A stretch of DNA of 41,479 bases from Pseudomonadota bacterium. Lineage in GTDB: Bacteria; Pseudomonadota; Gammaproteobacteria; Burkholderiales; Burkholderiaceae_C. Where the stretch lies: the NCBI GenBank assembly GCA_029561195.1, contig JAKQJK010000106.1, positions 1 to 41,479 on the forward strand. The letters are read 5' to 3'. The notes under the pieces were generated by a model. That model did not search any database. It was not told the DNA's origin and worked only from the letters and a program-made list of their open reading frames with translations. Below, one piece after another: positions 33,875-41,479 of this stretch (its first letter is position 1; every line of letters starts with the position of its first letter). Both the position numbers and the translations under genes were made by a program.

Positions 33875-35656
33875 TCAGGGTGGGCTGAAGAAAAAGAAGC
33901 TATCCCGCGAGGCATCGTTTTTATTATCGAAGTATTTGTTTTGCCAGCTGTCGGTGTCAGCCAGGTCGCCCCAGGCGTCGTTCAGTTTGCCTTTGCGATG
34001 CAGATCACTGAGTTTGACCCGCCAGGCAAAGTGATTGGTGATGTCCAGACAATGGGCTGCGTAAGCCTGTGCCAGTCTCTCATGGCCTCGCACAATTACC
34101 AGGTTCTCGTCGTTCTGGTAGCTGGCCTTGTAGCCCAGGTTATGGCTGCCAGTCACCACCACGCTGTGCTCCGTGAAGGGGTCGATCACGATGATCTTGT
34201 CGTGAATCACCGCGTGTCCCAGCTTGTGCATCTCCTCTTCCCAGAAGCTGAAATCGTCCGGCACGCCTGCCACGCCAGACACCAGTACATCGGGTGCAGC
34301 ACCTGCCCTGCGTTTGGTCAGGAAGGTCGCAAACTCGCCAACTGGGGCTGGTGCTGTTACCGCGCCGCGCACATAAAACGGTTTGTTGGCGGCTTCCATG
34401 GCGAGCGCCCGTTCGCGAACTACATCCAGAAAGCTCGGTGTACCGGGATTGAAAGCCAGAAAAAGAATGCCGTGCCTGGCTTGGCGGATCAGCTCGAACA
34501 CCTCTGCCAGATCGGGTGGTGCCACGTTTGCATCCTTAGTTCTGCGTGCCGTATTGGGGGATAGCCAGACCGACACGCTGGCTCCACCCACCGTCGCATC
34601 CACCGGGCCAGCCCCGCACCATTCCCGCATGTCTTTCCCCTGCACGGGCTTTTGTTCAGCGTCCCACACCAGCCAGTCCCAATAGTCCCGGTAGCCCTGC
34701 GCGACGGTATCGTTGTGGATGAGCAGCGCATTGTTGGTTTGTGAGCAAAGACCCGTGCTTGTCCAGTTGGTACTGCCGGTCAGCACGGAGCGGGGAGTTC
34801 CGTTTTTGCGTGACCAGACGATATATTTGTTGTGTCCAATGCCGCTGGATGCCACAAAACGGTTGAACACGGGTACGCCTTGCGCCACCAGTTCTGCGCG
34901 AGCCGCCGCGTTGGTGCCATCGTGCACTTTACGGGTGTGCGGATTGCCATCCTCACCCGTGAACGATTCCGATTGATCGGCGTTGGACAGACACAGGTCC
35001 AGCCGCTTCTTCCCAGCCAGCGTCTTGATGGCATGGATCAGCTGGCTGTCAGTCAATTCGTACAGACCCAGATGGCAGTAACCACCTGCCGGCCCGCTAC
35101 ATTTATCCAGCAAGGCCAGCAGACCCTTGTCCAGAACTTCACCCGCCAGCGCTGCGCGCACGGGGCTGCCAGGTTTGGCGATCTCGCCCCGCAGCGCTTC
35201 AGTGCGGTTGGGATAGACGCCACTCTCGACCAGCAGGCGCAGCTGTCGGGTGATGGATTGCGTTGAAATCAGACCAACGTTGAAATACGCCTCCAGATTG
35301 CCATAGTCGCCGGTGATGTCTACGGCTTTTGTCAGCAGTTTGATGGCTGGGTGAGGCGTTAGCGCATCAGTATCCGGCCCCATCATTGGGACAATTTCGT
35401 AGCGGTAGGTGCCTGGACTGGCAAACACGTCTTTCCATTGGAACGACTGGACGGGCCAGGTGTCCGTGTCTTTCTTGGGGTGCGGCGCGCCAGGTACACC
35501 GGGCTTGAACCCTACAAATGCTGGCAGTGCCGTCTTGCTGCCATTGACATCAATACGCCGTACCGAGAATCCCAGGCAACCGTTGATTTTGGCGTCCAGA
35601 CGCCACCAGATGTAGGCGATGGCGTTATTCGCAATTGCCAGTATTTGTTCTGCCAT
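33875..35656 (-). CDS. Phospholipase D-like protein with one imperfect HKD motif
   Basis: The 593-residue protein has an N-terminal beta-rich segment (about 15-95, ending PGTYRYEIVPMMG) and two PLD repeats. Repeat 1 has H275-N-K277 but Ser instead of Asp at the last HKD position (GHNKYIVWS), with GSTNWTSTGL after it. Repeat 2 has a full motif, H485-D-K487-x4-D492 (IHDKIIVID), with GSHNLGYKASYQNDEN. PLD enzymes normally use both His residues, which are kept, so activity is plausible. Substrates may be phospholipids or nucleic acids. There is no signal peptide. The gene stands upstream of the EEP gene. Confidence 0.86.
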   Translation of the reverse strand: MAEQILAIANNAIAYIWWRLDAKINGCLGFSVRRIDVNGSKTALPAFVGFKPGVPGAPHPKKDTDTWPVQSFQWKDVFASPGTYRYEIVPMMGPDTDALTPHPAIKLLTKAVDITGDYGNLEAYFNVGLISTQSITRQLRLLVESGVYPNRTEALRGEIAKPGSPVRAALAGEVLDKGLLALLDKCSGPAGGYCHLGLYELTDSQLIHAIKTLAGKKRLDLCLSNADQSESFTGEDGNPHTRKVHDGTNAAARAELVAQGVPVFNRFVASSGIGHNKYIVWSRKNGTPRSVLTGSTNWTSTGLCSQTNNALLIHNDTVAQGYRDYWDWLVWDAEQKPVQGKDMREWCGAGPVDATVGGASVSVWLSPNTARRTKDANVAPPDLAEVFELIRQARHGILFLAFNPGTPSFLDVVRERALAMEAANKPFYVRGAVTAPAPVGEFATFLTKRRAGAAPDVLVSGVAGVPDDFSFWEEEMHKLGHAVIHDKIIVIDPFTEHSVVVTGSHNLGYKASYQNDENLVIVRGHERLAQAYAAHCLDITNHFAWRVKLSDLHRKGKLNDAWGDLADTDSWQNKYFDNKNDASRDSFFFFSPP

Positions 35657-35744
35657 GGATCACCCCCTTGCCTGAACGGCATCCGGTTCAAGTATTCGGC
35701 TTCCGTCAATTCAAACGCAATCTAGCCACTGTGTCATCCTGCGA

Positions 35745-35766
35745 ATGGAGGACATATGGAGGACAA
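35745..35766 (+). repeat. 11-bp tandem direct repeat
   Basis: ATGGAGGACAT is followed at once by ATGGAGGACAA in the 168-base gap between the phospholipase-D-like and esterase genes. It may be a slippage product; on the + strand each unit looks like a ribosome site plus ATG but no gene follows. The rest of the gap shows nothing recognisable. Confidence 0.4.
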
Positions 35767-35824
35767 GAGTCGGCAAGTTATCCCCAAACCACCGACCGCG
35801 TTCATCGTGCTGCCGTGCGCCAGG

Positions 35825-36499
35825 CTATTTGGGTGTCGCCTCCATGACGCTGGCCCAGATCCGTTGCGGGATATGTGTGGTCAGTTTGGTCACGACCAGA
35901 TCGGCAAGTTCCGGGTGAATTTCATGTCCGATAAACGGCAGCACGTCGGCCGTGACATCGCAACCCAGATCACGCAGGCGGTGAGCCGCGTTGACCGTAT
36001 GGCTATAGGGAATGACCGTGTCGGCTTTGCCGTGCAGCATGTGAACAGCCACATCGGCAGGCGCTGCATCGGGCAGTGCGGCAAAACGCCCACTGATGGC
36101 GACCACCCGACTTGCCAGCGGGGTGGCCAGTTTGGTGCTCTCCAGCGCCATCACGGCGCCCTGTGAAAAACCAATCAACGCCGTAGCCGCCGCAGTGACG
36201 CCAGCTTGCCTCTGCCAGTAAGCCACGCACGCCGCAAACGAAGACATGACTTCCGCAATCCGCCCTGAACGGTTTTCTTCCGTAACACCAACGACCGAAA
36301 ACCACTGGAAGCCCAGCGCCATGTCCGAACGTGTGGGAGCCGCGACGGACGCCACCATGGCCTTCTGGAATTCGGTTGCCAGCCGCCCACCCAGCCATAC
36401 CATGGATTCGGGTCGGGCGCCCACGCCGTGGAACAGAAGAATGAGTTGCCCAGCCTGTTCCCCCGGATGCTGGATAACGATTGAATTGTCGGAAGGCAT
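35825..36499 (-). CDS. Phospholipase/carboxylesterase, YpfH-like alpha/beta hydrolase
   Basis: This 224-residue serine hydrolase has the nucleophile elbow GFSQGAVMALE, the catalytic Asp in HGKADTVIPYSH and the His in LPFIGHEIHPELAD. LLFHGVGARPESM forms the oxyanion loop. It fits the family of small carboxylesterases and lysophospholipases that includes YpfH. No signal peptide is present, so it is cytoplasmic. ATG 36499 is used; the in-frame TTG at 36520 has no ribosome site. It lies upstream of the phospholipase-D-like gene on the same strand with a 168-base gap. Confidence 0.87.
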   Translation of the reverse strand: MPSDNSIVIQHPGEQAGQLILLFHGVGARPESMVWLGGRLATEFQKAMVASVAAPTRSDMALGFQWFSVVGVTEENRSGRIAEVMSSFAACVAYWQRQAGVTAAATALIGFSQGAVMALESTKLATPLASRVVAISGRFAALPDAAPADVAVHMLHGKADTVIPYSHTVNAAHRLRDLGCDVTADVLPFIGHEIHPELADLVVTKLTTHIPQRIWASVMEATPK

Positions 36500-36566
36500 T
36501 TTGTTAGCCAGTCTGGTCAAGTTGTCTCAATTGTATGAAATTTGACGTTAAATCCGAAACATATAA

Positions 36567-36622
36567 GGCACTAGCCCCTGTCGGATATGCGTGGTATGCT
36601 ATAAAAAAGATAGTATAAAATA
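36567..36622 (+). repeat. Degenerate AT-rich intergenic repeat, copy C
   Basis: GGCACTAGCCCCTGTCGGAT, then ATGCGTGGTATGCTATAAAA and AAGATAGTATAAAA follow the same block order as copies A (27527) and B (37617). It lies between the divergent esterase and rbgA genes and immediately precedes the rbgA start region, so it may supply promoter-like TATA sequence. It is more diverged than the other two copies. Confidence 0.45.
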
Positions 36623-36654
36623 ACGATCTATCCAAAGTCAAAAGTATCCTGCAA

Positions 36655-37569
36655 ATGGCCATCCAGTGGTTCCCCGGTCACATGCACCTGACCCGTAAAG
36701 CGATCACTGAACGGATCAAGGATACCGACGTGGTGATCGAACTTTTGGATGCGCGTCTGCCGGGCTCCAGCGCCAATCCCATGCTGGCAGAGCTGACGCA
36801 GGCCAAACCCGCTCTCAAGGTTCTCAACAAGCAAGATCTGGCCGACCCGGCTCGCACAGAGCTCTGGCTGGCGCATTACAACAGCCAGCCCGGCACACGC
36901 GCCATCGGTCTGGACGCGTCAGAAACCACCCCGGCAAAACGGCTGATCGCCGCCTGCCACGAACTCGCTCCCCACCGCGGCGGCATGGCCAAGCCCATGC
37001 GGGTGCTGATTTGCGGCATTCCCAACGTGGGCAAGTCCACCCTGATCAACACGCTGACTGGCAAGAAAGCCGCCAAAACCGGTGACGAAGCTGGCATCAC
37101 CAAGCTGGAGCAGCGCATCACGCTGGCCAGCGATTTTTATCTGTACGACACGCCCGGCGTGCTGTGGCCGCGCATCATCGTGGCCAAAAGTGGCTACAAC
37201 CTGGCGGCCAGTGGCGCCGTTGGACGCAACGCGTTCAACGAGGAAGAAGTGGCGCTGGAGTTGCTGGATTACCTGAAACAGCAATACGCCTCCCAACTGG
37301 AAGAGCGCTACAAGCTGGAGAATGTGGCTAGCATGCAGGATGAAGTCTTGCTATCCGCGATTGGACGCAAGCGAGGTGCCCTGCAGGGTGGCAATCGGGT
37401 GAACCTGCAAAAGGCTGCCGAGATCGTGATTTACGATTTTCGCGCCGCCATCCTCGGCCGCATCACGCTGGAAACCCCGGGAGAATTCGGCCAGTGGATG
37501 GCCGCCGGGCAACTGGTGGATGCCGAGCGGCAAGCCAAAAAGAAAAAACGCCAGCCCGAGAAGGCATAA
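36655..37569 (+). CDS. ylqF: Ribosome biogenesis GTPase YlqF/RbgA
   Basis: This circularly permuted GTPase acts in late assembly of the 50S subunit. In its 304 residues the G motifs come in the order G4 NKQD (58-61), G1 GIPNVGKST (121-129), G2 GITK (near 147) and G3 DTPGV (165-169). The N-terminal WFPGHMHLTRKAI is the family hallmark. The C-terminal part (about 195-304) is the helical RNA-binding region, ending in a Lys-rich tail. ATG 36655 starts the family's conserved sequence. It is flanked by two copies of the intergenic repeat. Confidence 0.93.
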   Translation: MAIQWFPGHMHLTRKAITERIKDTDVVIELLDARLPGSSANPMLAELTQAKPALKVLNKQDLADPARTELWLAHYNSQPGTRAIGLDASETTPAKRLIAACHELAPHRGGMAKPMRVLICGIPNVGKSTLINTLTGKKAAKTGDEAGITKLEQRITLASDFYLYDTPGVLWPRIIVAKSGYNLAASGAVGRNAFNEEEVALELLDYLKQQYASQLEERYKLENVASMQDEVLLSAIGRKRGALQGGNRVNLQKAAEIVIYDFRAAILGRITLETPGEFGQWMAAGQLVDAERQAKKKKRQPEKA

Positions 37570-37616
37570 CCTTCAGTCTGGCAGGTTATTTAGCTCGATT
37601 TCAGGCATTAAAACAG

Positions 37617-37666
37617 TGCCTAGACCCTATAAAATATGCGCGAATAGCTATCAAATATGTAGCGTT
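37617..37666 (+). repeat. Degenerate AT-rich intergenic repeat, copy B
   Basis: TGCCTAGACCCTATAAAATA, TGCGCGAATAGCTATC and AAATATGTAGCG align with copies A and C. It lies in the 185-base gap between rbgA and the diguanylate cyclase gene, which holds no other recognisable element. Confidence 0.55.
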
Positions 37667-37754
37667 CCTGGCTTATTCGGCCTCCAATCGACGATTGGAC
37701 AAAACACATCATGCGTAATAGACGAATTTACGGTGAGCATCCGGTGGCGACACC

Positions 37755-38852
37755 ATGATGCAGCGCGCCTCCGATTGGGTGCTGGGGACTGACCCAAAAC
37801 AGCGCTTGCGCTTGGGTCGTTCACTTGCGGCCGCAGGCGTTTTCCTGGTTTGTCTGATGATTGAATTTGCTGCGGTCTTGCTCGGCATGGCTGACCGGAC
37901 GCACGCCTTTGCCATGGGCGGCTTGATCCTGACCGGTTTGCTGGTGACTTACGTTGCCTTGCGCAGTGGATGGAGTCTGAAATGGAATGATCCCGCGCTG
38001 ACCATGCCCCAGATGGTGTTTGCGATAGTGTTGATCAGCTTTGCCTATTACATCAACCCGTTGAACCGCGGTATGGTCACGATACTGGCTTCACTGGTGT
38101 TGGTGTTTGGTGCCTTTATTCTGTCGCCCCGCCGTTGTCGGCAGCTTGGCTGGTTTGCAGTCGCTGCTTTGGGCTGTGTGATGCTGTATTGCTCTCTTCG
38201 GTTGCCGTTGCTTTTTCCACCTCGCCTCGAAGCTTTTAACTTTTTGCTCACGGCTCTGGTGCTGCCGGTAATTGCCGCTCTGGCCGGTCAGCTCAGCGCG
38301 CTGCGTTTCCAGCAGCAGGCTCAAAAAAAAGAGCTTCGCGAAGCACTGGAAAAAGTGCGCATGCTGGCAACACACGACGAACTCACCGGACTGCCCAACA
38401 GACGTCAGGTTATGGAGTTGCTGGCGCATGAGGAGCGCAGAGCGCTGCGTCAGCGCGCTTCACTGTGCAGTTGCCTGATTGATATTGATCACTTCAAACG
38501 GGTTAACGACACGCTAGGTCACCAGGCGGGTGATGAGGCCCTGCAACGGTTTTCCAGCATCCTGGCCTCGGCCCTTCGCGCTGGAGACGTGCTGGCCCGC
38601 TGGGGAGGTGAAGAATTCGTGCTGTTGCTGCCAGCGACACCTGTTGATGAAGCCGCCAGCGTAATCGAGCGGCTTCGTGTGCGCTGCGAAGATCCTGCCA
38701 ATTGGGTGGGGCGCCCCGAGCTGCGAGTCACGTTCTCGGCCGGACTGTCGGCACATAAAGATGGCGAATCCATGCAGCAGGTGATAGCGCGGGCTGACGC
38801 AGCTTTGTACCGGGCCAAGAGTGAGGGGCGTAATCGCCTGGTGATCGGTTAG
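37755..38852 (+). CDS. Membrane-bound diguanylate cyclase (GGDEF)
   Basis: This 365-residue enzyme makes cyclic-di-GMP from two GTP. The N-terminal half has about six membrane segments (near 23-45, 52-69, 84-100, 106-123, 131-147, 159-180) forming an integral sensor of unknown ligand. A short coiled coil (185-205) leads to the GGDEF domain. The active site is GGEEF (284-288, ARWGGEEFVLLLP), with an intact inhibitory site R275-x-x-D278. DELTGLPNRRQVMELL opens the domain. No EAL domain is present, so it should only synthesise. The ATG at 37755 is used. It converges on the ferredoxin gene. Confidence 0.92.
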   Translation: MMQRASDWVLGTDPKQRLRLGRSLAAAGVFLVCLMIEFAAVLLGMADRTHAFAMGGLILTGLLVTYVALRSGWSLKWNDPALTMPQMVFAIVLISFAYYINPLNRGMVTILASLVLVFGAFILSPRRCRQLGWFAVAALGCVMLYCSLRLPLLFPPRLEAFNFLLTALVLPVIAALAGQLSALRFQQQAQKKELREALEKVRMLATHDELTGLPNRRQVMELLAHEERRALRQRASLCSCLIDIDHFKRVNDTLGHQAGDEALQRFSSILASALRAGDVLARWGGEEFVLLLPATPVDEAASVIERLRVRCEDPANWVGRPELRVTFSAGLSAHKDGESMQQVIARADAALYRAKSEGRNRLVIG

Positions 38853-38873
38853 AGATCGGCTGGGGCGGGCGCG

Positions 38874-39182
38874 TCAAACGCTCTCGCCGTCGATATATTG
38901 TCCCAGGACCACATCGGAGGATGGAAATGCCACACAGGGCAGTATGCAGCCCTCCAGCTTTTCTTCTTCGCTCAATCCCGGCCATTCCAGTTCGTATCGA
39001 ACCTGGCCGCTTTCCAGCTGCGCGATACAGGTGCGGCATGTGCCATTTCGGCATGAGCTGGGCCAATCCAGACCACCCTGTTCCAGCGAAGTCAGTAGAG
39101 GCTGGTTATCCCATGCATCGAACTGTTCGCCAGCCGGTGTCAGGCGGGCAACGAAGAAAGTCGAAGCTTGTGCGTCGCTCAT
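38874..39182 (-). CDS. 2Fe-2S ferredoxin (plant-type)
   Basis: The product (102 residues) binds one [2Fe-2S] cluster through C44, C49, C52 (SCRNGTCRTC) and C83 (ILPCVAFP), the C-x4-C-x2-C...C pattern of chloroplast-type ferredoxins. It carries electrons between a reductase and an oxygenase or other acceptor; neither partner is adjacent. The ATG at 39182 overlaps the exonuclease stop as ATGA, so the two are probably translationally coupled; another ATG at 39194 is in frame. It is the last gene of a three-gene overlapping run. Confidence 0.9.
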   Translation of the reverse strand: MSDAQASTFFVARLTPAGEQFDAWDNQPLLTSLEQGGLDWPSSCRNGTCRTCIAQLESGQVRYELEWPGLSEEEKLEGCILPCVAFPSSDVVLGQYIDGESV

Positions 39183-39832
39183 GACGCTAACCATTTGCGA
39201 TGATCTGCAAGCCGTTTCACGGCAGCAAATCCGGCGTCGCCGCGCAATTCACGCAGCGCCGCCGGCCAGAGCTTGAGCAGCAGCTCGGCGGTTGCCAGCG
39301 TGTCTGCCGCGGCCTGGTGGCGTACCGCGCAGGTGATGTTCATCTGCGCCATCCATTCATCAAGCGAACGTGCTTTGACTTTGGGGTGCAGCACCGCTGC
39401 AAGAGGCTCCAGATCCATCCACACATTCGGTGGTCGCCGCCCCACCGCGGCATCGAACCCTCGCAAAATCATCGCCTGGTCAAACGCTGCATGAAATGCG
39501 ATTAACGGTGATTTGCCGATGTAGCGCTCGAAGTCCTGCAGGGCGACAGATGGGTCAACACCGTGGCGCTGCGCCCCGACGCCAATGCCATGCAGCAGGA
39601 TATTGCTTTTGTCGGCCACGCGCACGTCATTGCGCAGTACCACCTCAAAGCTGTCACCCAGTGCAACGCGCAGATTTTTTCCGTCCGTGTGTACTGCAAT
39701 GGCTGCAATGGCGAGCAGCCGGTCAGTCGTTACGTTGAGTCCGCTGGACTCCACATCCAGCACCACCCAGCGCGTGTCATCAATGCCCTGTGCGGGACGC
39801 AGTCGTCGGGCCAGTGTTTGCAGCAGGTTCAT
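39179..39832 (-). CDS. DnaQ-like 3'-5' exonuclease (DEDDh)
   Basis: The 217-residue product has the exonuclease motifs: I, VLDVESSGLN (Asp-x-Glu); II, AFHAAFDQAMI (Asp); III, RHQAAADTLATAELL (His and Asp). This DEDDh layout is that of the DNA polymerase III epsilon-type proofreading nuclease, but the long N-terminal part (MNLLQTLARRLRPAQGID) and the neighbourhood are not those of dnaQ. It overlaps the CBS/DUF294 gene by four bases (ATGA) and the ferredoxin by four bases. Such exonucleases beside DUF294 proteins are, to my knowledge, a recurrent proteobacterial pairing; the nucleic-acid substrate is unknown. Confidence 0.87.
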   Translation of the reverse strand: MNLLQTLARRLRPAQGIDDTRWVVLDVESSGLNVTTDRLLAIAAIAVHTDGKNLRVALGDSFEVVLRNDVRVADKSNILLHGIGVGAQRHGVDPSVALQDFERYIGKSPLIAFHAAFDQAMILRGFDAAVGRRPPNVWMDLEPLAAVLHPKVKARSLDEWMAQMNITCAVRHQAAADTLATAELLLKLWPAALRELRGDAGFAAVKRLADHRKWLAS

Positions 39833-41479
39833 CGCCGGTAGTCGAGTTCCATTTTCTGCTGCAAACCACGGGCCACGCGAAGGCTCTCTTTCAGTATGCG
39901 CCTATCAATGTCATTCAGTGTTGCGAGTTCAATCATGTTGTCCTGATCGGGCGGACCCTCCGTTTGAGACATCTGTACCTGCAGCCGCAGCATCTGCAGG
40001 TATTCAAAACTCGCAATCCAGGCCTGGCTTTCATGTGGTTGGGCTTTGAGCACCAGGCCCAGTGCCTCGAAGCGTTCGCGTGTGCCAGTTTGTGCAATGC
40101 CGTGGGCGAGGGCATACAAGCGGGCAACATCCACAAAAATGGCAGTACCGTTGAGCTTGAGGTTAATCATTCCCCGACCGTCCACGTCCTGGGTTTCCAT
40201 CGCGCCCAGCCAGTTCAACGGTACCCGACTGCGCAGCGAGTTGTCCGCCATTTGTTTGATGAAGCGCGGCAACGCGGCTGCCTTGGTCACAATCAGTTCC
40301 CGCAATGTCCGGGTCAACTCCTCCTGACCCACCAGTGGCCGCATGTCGAAATAGATGCTGGCCTTGAGCAGATCCTCCGGCGCACCACGCTCCATCCAGT
40401 CTTCAAACCGCTGGTGCCACTCGTCCACGGTCAGACAGCACTGCGGGTTGCTGGCCATGACATTGCCTTTGCATAGTGGGTAGCCACACTGGTCGAGCGC
40501 TTCATTCACCCGTCGCGCAAACTTCAGCCATTTTTCACGGTCGTGCGCAGGGTTGTCGCTCAGAAAAACAAGGCCGTTGTCCTGATCGGTCGAAATGGTT
40601 TGCTCCGAGCGCCCTTCCGAGCCAAACGCTAGCCAGCAGGCTTGTTGCAGGTCAACACCTTCCTGCTGAGCTATCAGCTGAACCAGGTGCTCGGTTAGTA
40701 CGTCGTTGAGATGGCTGATGAGCTGTGTCAACTGGCGTGCAGCCACGCCCTGACCAATCAGGTTGCGGGCAAAGCGCCGGATATCCCTGGCCGCAACTGC
40801 CAGCGCCTCTACATTCTGTGCGGCTCGAATGGCGCCACTCACATGCTTGAGTGACAGGCGTTGCATAGCAAACAGATCGTGTTCGGACACCAGCCCTACA
40901 ACCTGTCCGTCCTGCGTGACCGGCACATGGCGGATCCGGTGCCGCGACATCAGTAGCGCAGCATCCTGGGCCGTGTCATTCACACTCAATGTGCGAATGG
41001 GTGCCGACATCACCTGGAAAATCGGGGTGTCCAGCGGCACCTGAGGCAGCGTGACCCGCCCCAAAACATCATGCCGGGTCAGAATACCCTGGACCGTGCC
41101 TGACTCGTCGGTCACCAGTACTGAACCCACGTTCCGCTCGTGCATCAGCTTCAGTGCATCACTCAACGGGGTGTTGGGTCGCACGGCCACGGGTGTCTTG
41201 CGGCCCAGTTGACCCAATGGAGTCTCCAGAGACTGCTCGGCCAGCGCCTGGGACGCATAGCTGGCCTGCATGGCTTGTCTGGACAGCTCGAGATGCTTGA
41301 GCACACGACGCCCCAGGAAGTCGGCAAACGGAGCGCTTACGGCCGCGAGGGCGGTCATGTCGCTGACGGGCAGCAGCAGGCAAAACACGTCTTCATGGGC
41401 CCGGTAAGTAGCAGCCACCGGGCGTGAAGCCATCACCGCACCCACTGGAAACAGGTCGCCCGCGTCGTATTCGAATCCC
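39829..41479 (-). CDS. Cyclic-nucleotide-binding/CBS/DUF294 nucleotidyltransferase-like protein, partial
   Basis: The frame is open to the right window edge, so the N-terminus lies outside. The visible part begins in a cyclic-nucleotide-binding-like segment (YDAGDLFPVGAVMASRPV). Two CBS domains follow (LGRKTPVAVRPNTPLSDALKL; VMSAPIRTLSVNDTAQDAAL). A DUF294 nucleotidyltransferase-like domain has FGSEGRSEQTISTDQDNG, the GS...D-x-D pattern of GlnD-like enzymes. The last part is the DUF294 C-terminal helical domain. Family members are thought to sense nucleotides and regulate a partner; the exonuclease gene overlaps its stop by four bases. Actual nucleotidyl transfer is unproven. Confidence 0.88.
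   Translation of the reverse strand, partial: GFEYDAGDLFPVGAVMASRPVAATYRAHEDVFCLLLPVSDMTALAAVSAPFADFLGRRVLKHLELSRQAMQASYASQALAEQSLETPLGQLGRKTPVAVRPNTPLSDALKLMHERNVGSVLVTDESGTVQGILTRHDVLGRVTLPQVPLDTPIFQVMSAPIRTLSVNDTAQDAALLMSRHRIRHVPVTQDGQVVGLVSEHDLFAMQRLSLKHVSGAIRAAQNVEALAVAARDIRRFARNLIGQGVAARQLTQLISHLNDVLTEHLVQLIAQQEGVDLQQACWLAFGSEGRSEQTISTDQDNGLVFLSDNPAHDREKWLKFARRVNEALDQCGYPLCKGNVMASNPQCCLTVDEWHQRFEDWMERGAPEDLLKASIYFDMRPLVGQEELTRTLRELIVTKAAALPRFIKQMADNSLRSRVPLNWLGAMETQDVDGRGMINLKLNGTAIFVDVARLYALAHGIAQTGTRERFEALGLVLKAQPHESQAWIASFEYLQMLRLQVQMSQTEGPPDQDNMIELATLNDIDRRILKESLRVARGLQQKMELDYRR

Noticed and set aside
33743..34564. Open frame of about 273 codons on the + strand
   Set aside because: It is antisense to two real genes (EEP and phospholipase-D-like), spans their junction and has no family features.
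1..41479. CRISPR arrays, tRNA or rRNA genes, insertion sequences, prophage or integrase genes
   Set aside because: Looked for on both strands; no regular repeat-spacer pattern, no transposase- or integrase-like protein and no cloverleaf sequence was recognised.

Overview
The window reads as an ordinary chromosomal stretch of a beta-proteobacterium of the order Burkholderiales, most likely family Comamonadaceae (Rhodoferax/Polaromonas-like). This is inferred from a BktB-type thiolase, the AapJQMP amino-acid transporter, a Pat-like acetyltransferase, a DUF1800/DUF1501 pair, moderately high GC, and short degenerate AT-rich intergenic repeats that resemble repeats I associate with this family. 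No tRNA, rRNA, CRISPR array, prophage, insertion sequence or origin was seen. About 33 protein genes are packed tightly, two of them cut by the window edges.

Layout. 1-824: a beta-CASP RNA-processing nuclease (cut by the left edge) diverges from a bactofilin at 1015-1569. 1582-5811: general L-amino-acid ABC transporter aapJ-aapQ-aapM-aapP on the minus strand, with a hairpin terminator between aapJ and aapQ. 6116-10487: an acyl-CoA synthetase and a PAS-PAS-PAS-GGDEF-EAL cyclic-di-GMP enzyme. 10536-12168: a membrane-anchored Mrr-like protein behind a CurA-type oxidoreductase. 12298-13322: a DUF427 protein overlapping a 2-oxoglutarate/Fe dioxygenase. 13329-18343: bktB, then (after a terminator) a histone-deacetylase-family protein and a Pat-like acyl-CoA synthetase/acetyltransferase. 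18411-26035: a long minus-strand run with a short-chain dehydrogenase, an RluA-type pseudouridine synthase, a hybrid histidine kinase, an unannotated 46-residue Lys/Pro-rich protein, triheme and diheme cytochromes c, and a second acyl-CoA synthetase. 26219-29476: a GNAT enzyme, a CAP-domain lipoprotein, an SRPBCC protein and a serine-hydroxymethyltransferase-like PLP enzyme. 29625-32808: exported DUF1800 and Tat-exported DUF1501 proteins. 32821-36499: an EEP-family phosphodiesterase, a phospholipase-D-like protein with one imperfect HKD motif, and a YpfH-like esterase. 36655-38852: the circularly permuted GTPase RbgA/YlqF and a membrane diguanylate cyclase. 38874-41479: an overlapping operon of a CBS/DUF294 protein (cut by the right edge), a DnaQ-like exonuclease and a 2Fe-2S ferredoxin.

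How genes may work together. Carbon and acyl-CoA handling is a theme: two acyl-CoA synthetases, a thiolase, and next to it a deacetylase/acetyltransferase pair that resembles in logic the AcuC/AcuA control of acetyl-CoA synthetase in Bacillus. Cyclic-di-GMP turnover (two enzymes) and a cytoplasmic hybrid kinase provide signalling. I found no clearly new multi-gene system. The best candidates for follow-up are the acylation/deacylation module with its mis-callable start codon, the DUF427-dioxygenase pair, the Mrr-like membrane protein, the DUF1800/DUF1501 and EEP/PLD block, and the intergenic repeat family.
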